Positions 4,522 to 5,616 of a DNA stretch of 5,616 nt are shown here, piece by piece. Source of the DNA: CAYSHJ01 sp964589725 (GTDB lineage: Bacteria; Planctomycetota; Planctomycetia; Planctomycetales; Planctomycetaceae). The DNA lies in NCBI GenBank assembly GCA_964589725.1, contig CAZPUJ010000287.1:1-5616 (forward strand). Reading direction: 5' to 3'. A program made the translations under genes and the position numbers. Position 1 is the first letter of the stretch. Each line of letters begins with the position of its first letter. The notes below the pieces were generated by a model that saw only the letters and a list, made by a program, of their open reading frames with translations, ran no database searches and was not told the DNA's origin.

Positions 4522-5616
4522 ATGTCGTATCGCTCGCTCAAACGTCTCATCGGTGAAACCAACTTCGAGCTGAAATGTCTCGTGCTGTTCGGCATCGGCC
4601 TGACATTCCTGGCGGTCGTGACGTTCTTTCTGTACCGCTGGTTAACGACGAGTTTGCTGGACGGCCAGACTCGGACGACGGCTCGGTCGCTCGTGTCACA
4701 AGTGGTACTCACGACGCATTGGAAGTGGGACGCCACCAACCCCAAGTTCGAGCAAATGATCGACGAACTGAGAGTCGAAGTGCAGGCCGAAAACCTGCGC
4801 GACTATAAAGGAGCAAAGATCAAAGGGGAGCTGATCCATCCCGATCCGTCGGCTCCGGACGTCGATCAGAAGTACCTCAGCGACCAGCGAGGCTATGATG
4901 CCTTGGAGCAACTGAAATCCCGCGCGGCGGATGAGGTCGTGAAGTTGGTCAGCGAAGAGAACGAGTATCAGTACTACGCTCCGCTGTTCGCGTCCGCGTC
5001 GTGCCTCACGTGCCACCGGCATGAGTTTCAAACCAATGCCAAAGGCCAGTCGATTCGGGTCGAAATAGAGGGGTTTCTCGGCGCGGCGAAGATCACGCTG
5101 CCGCTTGATCGCGTGCGGGCCTCGCTGCACAGCACGAACGCCTTTGTGATCTCGGCCGAGCTGCTGAAAGTCGCGCTGGCAATCGTGGCCATTTACTTGG
5201 TGTTGCGATACGTGGTCACGAAGCCGGTGTTGCACTTGAAAAAAGTCAGCGACGCGATCGCTCACGGCAAGCTCGATATGCGGGCCGATATTCGCTCCGG
5301 CGACGAGTTCGAGGAACTCGGTCACGCCTTCAATCGCATGTTGCGACATCTCGTGACGATTCAAGAAGAACTGCGAAACGTCAACGTGGACCTCGACGGC
5401 AAGGTGGATGAACTGGCTCGCGTGAACCTGCGGCTGTACGAGCTGAACAATTTGAAGAACGAATTCCTGGCGACAATGAGCCACGAGTTGCGTACGCCGC
5501 TCAACAGCATTCTGGGTTTCAGCGATGTGCTGCAAACCGCCGACAACCTGACTGACAAACAGCGGCGGTATCTGACCAACATTCAAACCGGCGGTCGCAA
5601 TCTGCTGTCGCTGATC
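4522..5616 (+). CDS. Membrane sensor histidine kinase with extracytoplasmic CxxCH (c-type haem) domain, 3' truncated by window
   Basis: This is the first 365 codons of a kinase with no stop before the window ends. TM1 is about 18-38 and TM2 about 207-230, enclosing a sensor domain of roughly 170 residues on the outer side of the membrane. That domain contains YYAPLFASASCLTCHRHE (151-168), whose CLTCH (161-165) is a CxxCH c-type haem attachment motif. The arrangement resembles Tll0287-like/DUF3365 sensor domains. HAMP follows at about 231-283 (Pro235, DEFEELGHAFNRM at 261-273), then a coiled coil at about 280-312. HisKA has FLATMSHELRTPLNSILGFS (315-334), with His321 as phosphoacceptor. The ATP-binding domain and any receiver lie beyond the window. 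The ATG at 4522 is chosen because TM1 follows after a short basic stretch; no Shine-Dalgarno is seen and the frame is open back to 4390. The role is likely redox, gas or haem-dependent sensing (inference). Confidence 0.93.
   Translation, partial: MSYRSLKRLIGETNFELKCLVLFGIGLTFLAVVTFFLYRWLTTSLLDGQTRTTARSLVSQVVLTTHWKWDATNPKFEQMIDELRVEVQAENLRDYKGAKIKGELIHPDPSAPDVDQKYLSDQRGYDALEQLKSRAADEVVKLVSEENEYQYYAPLFASASCLTCHRHEFQTNAKGQSIRVEIEGFLGAAKITLPLDRVRASLHSTNAFVISAELLKVALAIVAIYLVLRYVVTKPVLHLKKVSDAIAHGKLDMRADIRSGDEFEELGHAFNRMLRHLVTIQEELRNVNVDLDGKVDELARVNLRLYELNNLKNEFLATMSHELRTPLNSILGFSDVLQTADNLTDKQRRYLTNIQTGGRNLLSLI

Noticed and set aside
4696..5586. A 296-codon minus-strand open frame opposite the histidine kinase.
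   Set aside because: The plus frame has unmistakable HAMP and HisKA motifs. The antisense product is rich in His, Gln, Val and Arg with no recognisable domain, as expected of a codon shadow.

Overview
The window looks like chromosomal DNA from a planctomycete, probably near Pirellula/Rhodopirellula. The evidence is moderately GC-rich DNA, a GT39-type membrane glycosyltransferase with a C-terminal tail I associate with that phylum, a small secreted protein of planctomycete style, a sensor kinase with a c-type haem motif, and several REP-like palindromic repeats. This assignment comes from recognising protein styles, not from a database comparison.

Layout. Positions 1-138 (+) hold the last 45 codons of a probable PLD-type cardiolipin synthase. 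It converges on a minus-strand pair: an ArnT/PMT-like membrane glycosyltransferase (1516-3435) followed 9 bp later by a NagA-type N-acetylglucosamine-6-phosphate deacetylase (346-1506). The 207-bp convergent gap carries an inverted pair of hairpins bounded by GTAG and CTAC. Upstream of the glycosyltransferase, a 270-bp divergent gap holds a second, smaller GTAG...CTAC double hairpin. Then on the plus strand come a short secreted protein (3710-4252), a 269-bp gap without a convincing gene, and a membrane histidine kinase (4522 to the window end, truncated) with an extracytoplasmic CxxCH domain, HAMP and HisKA.

How the genes relate. The two minus-strand genes are probably co-transcribed. Both deal with sugars (membrane glycosyl transfer and amino-sugar recycling), but nothing shows they share one pathway. 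The cardiolipin synthase, the secreted protein and the kinase are all envelope-associated but are not evidently one system.

Most interesting content. Three palindromic repeat elements stand out. Two are intergenic and match the layout of REP/BIME elements mobilised by RAYT transposases; in one of them the two hairpins differ by compensatory base-pair swaps. The third, of another family, lies in frame inside the glycosyltransferase gene and adds about 60 residues of low-complexity loop. The same gene also carries a 9-residue tandem duplication. I saw no complete novel multi-gene system.
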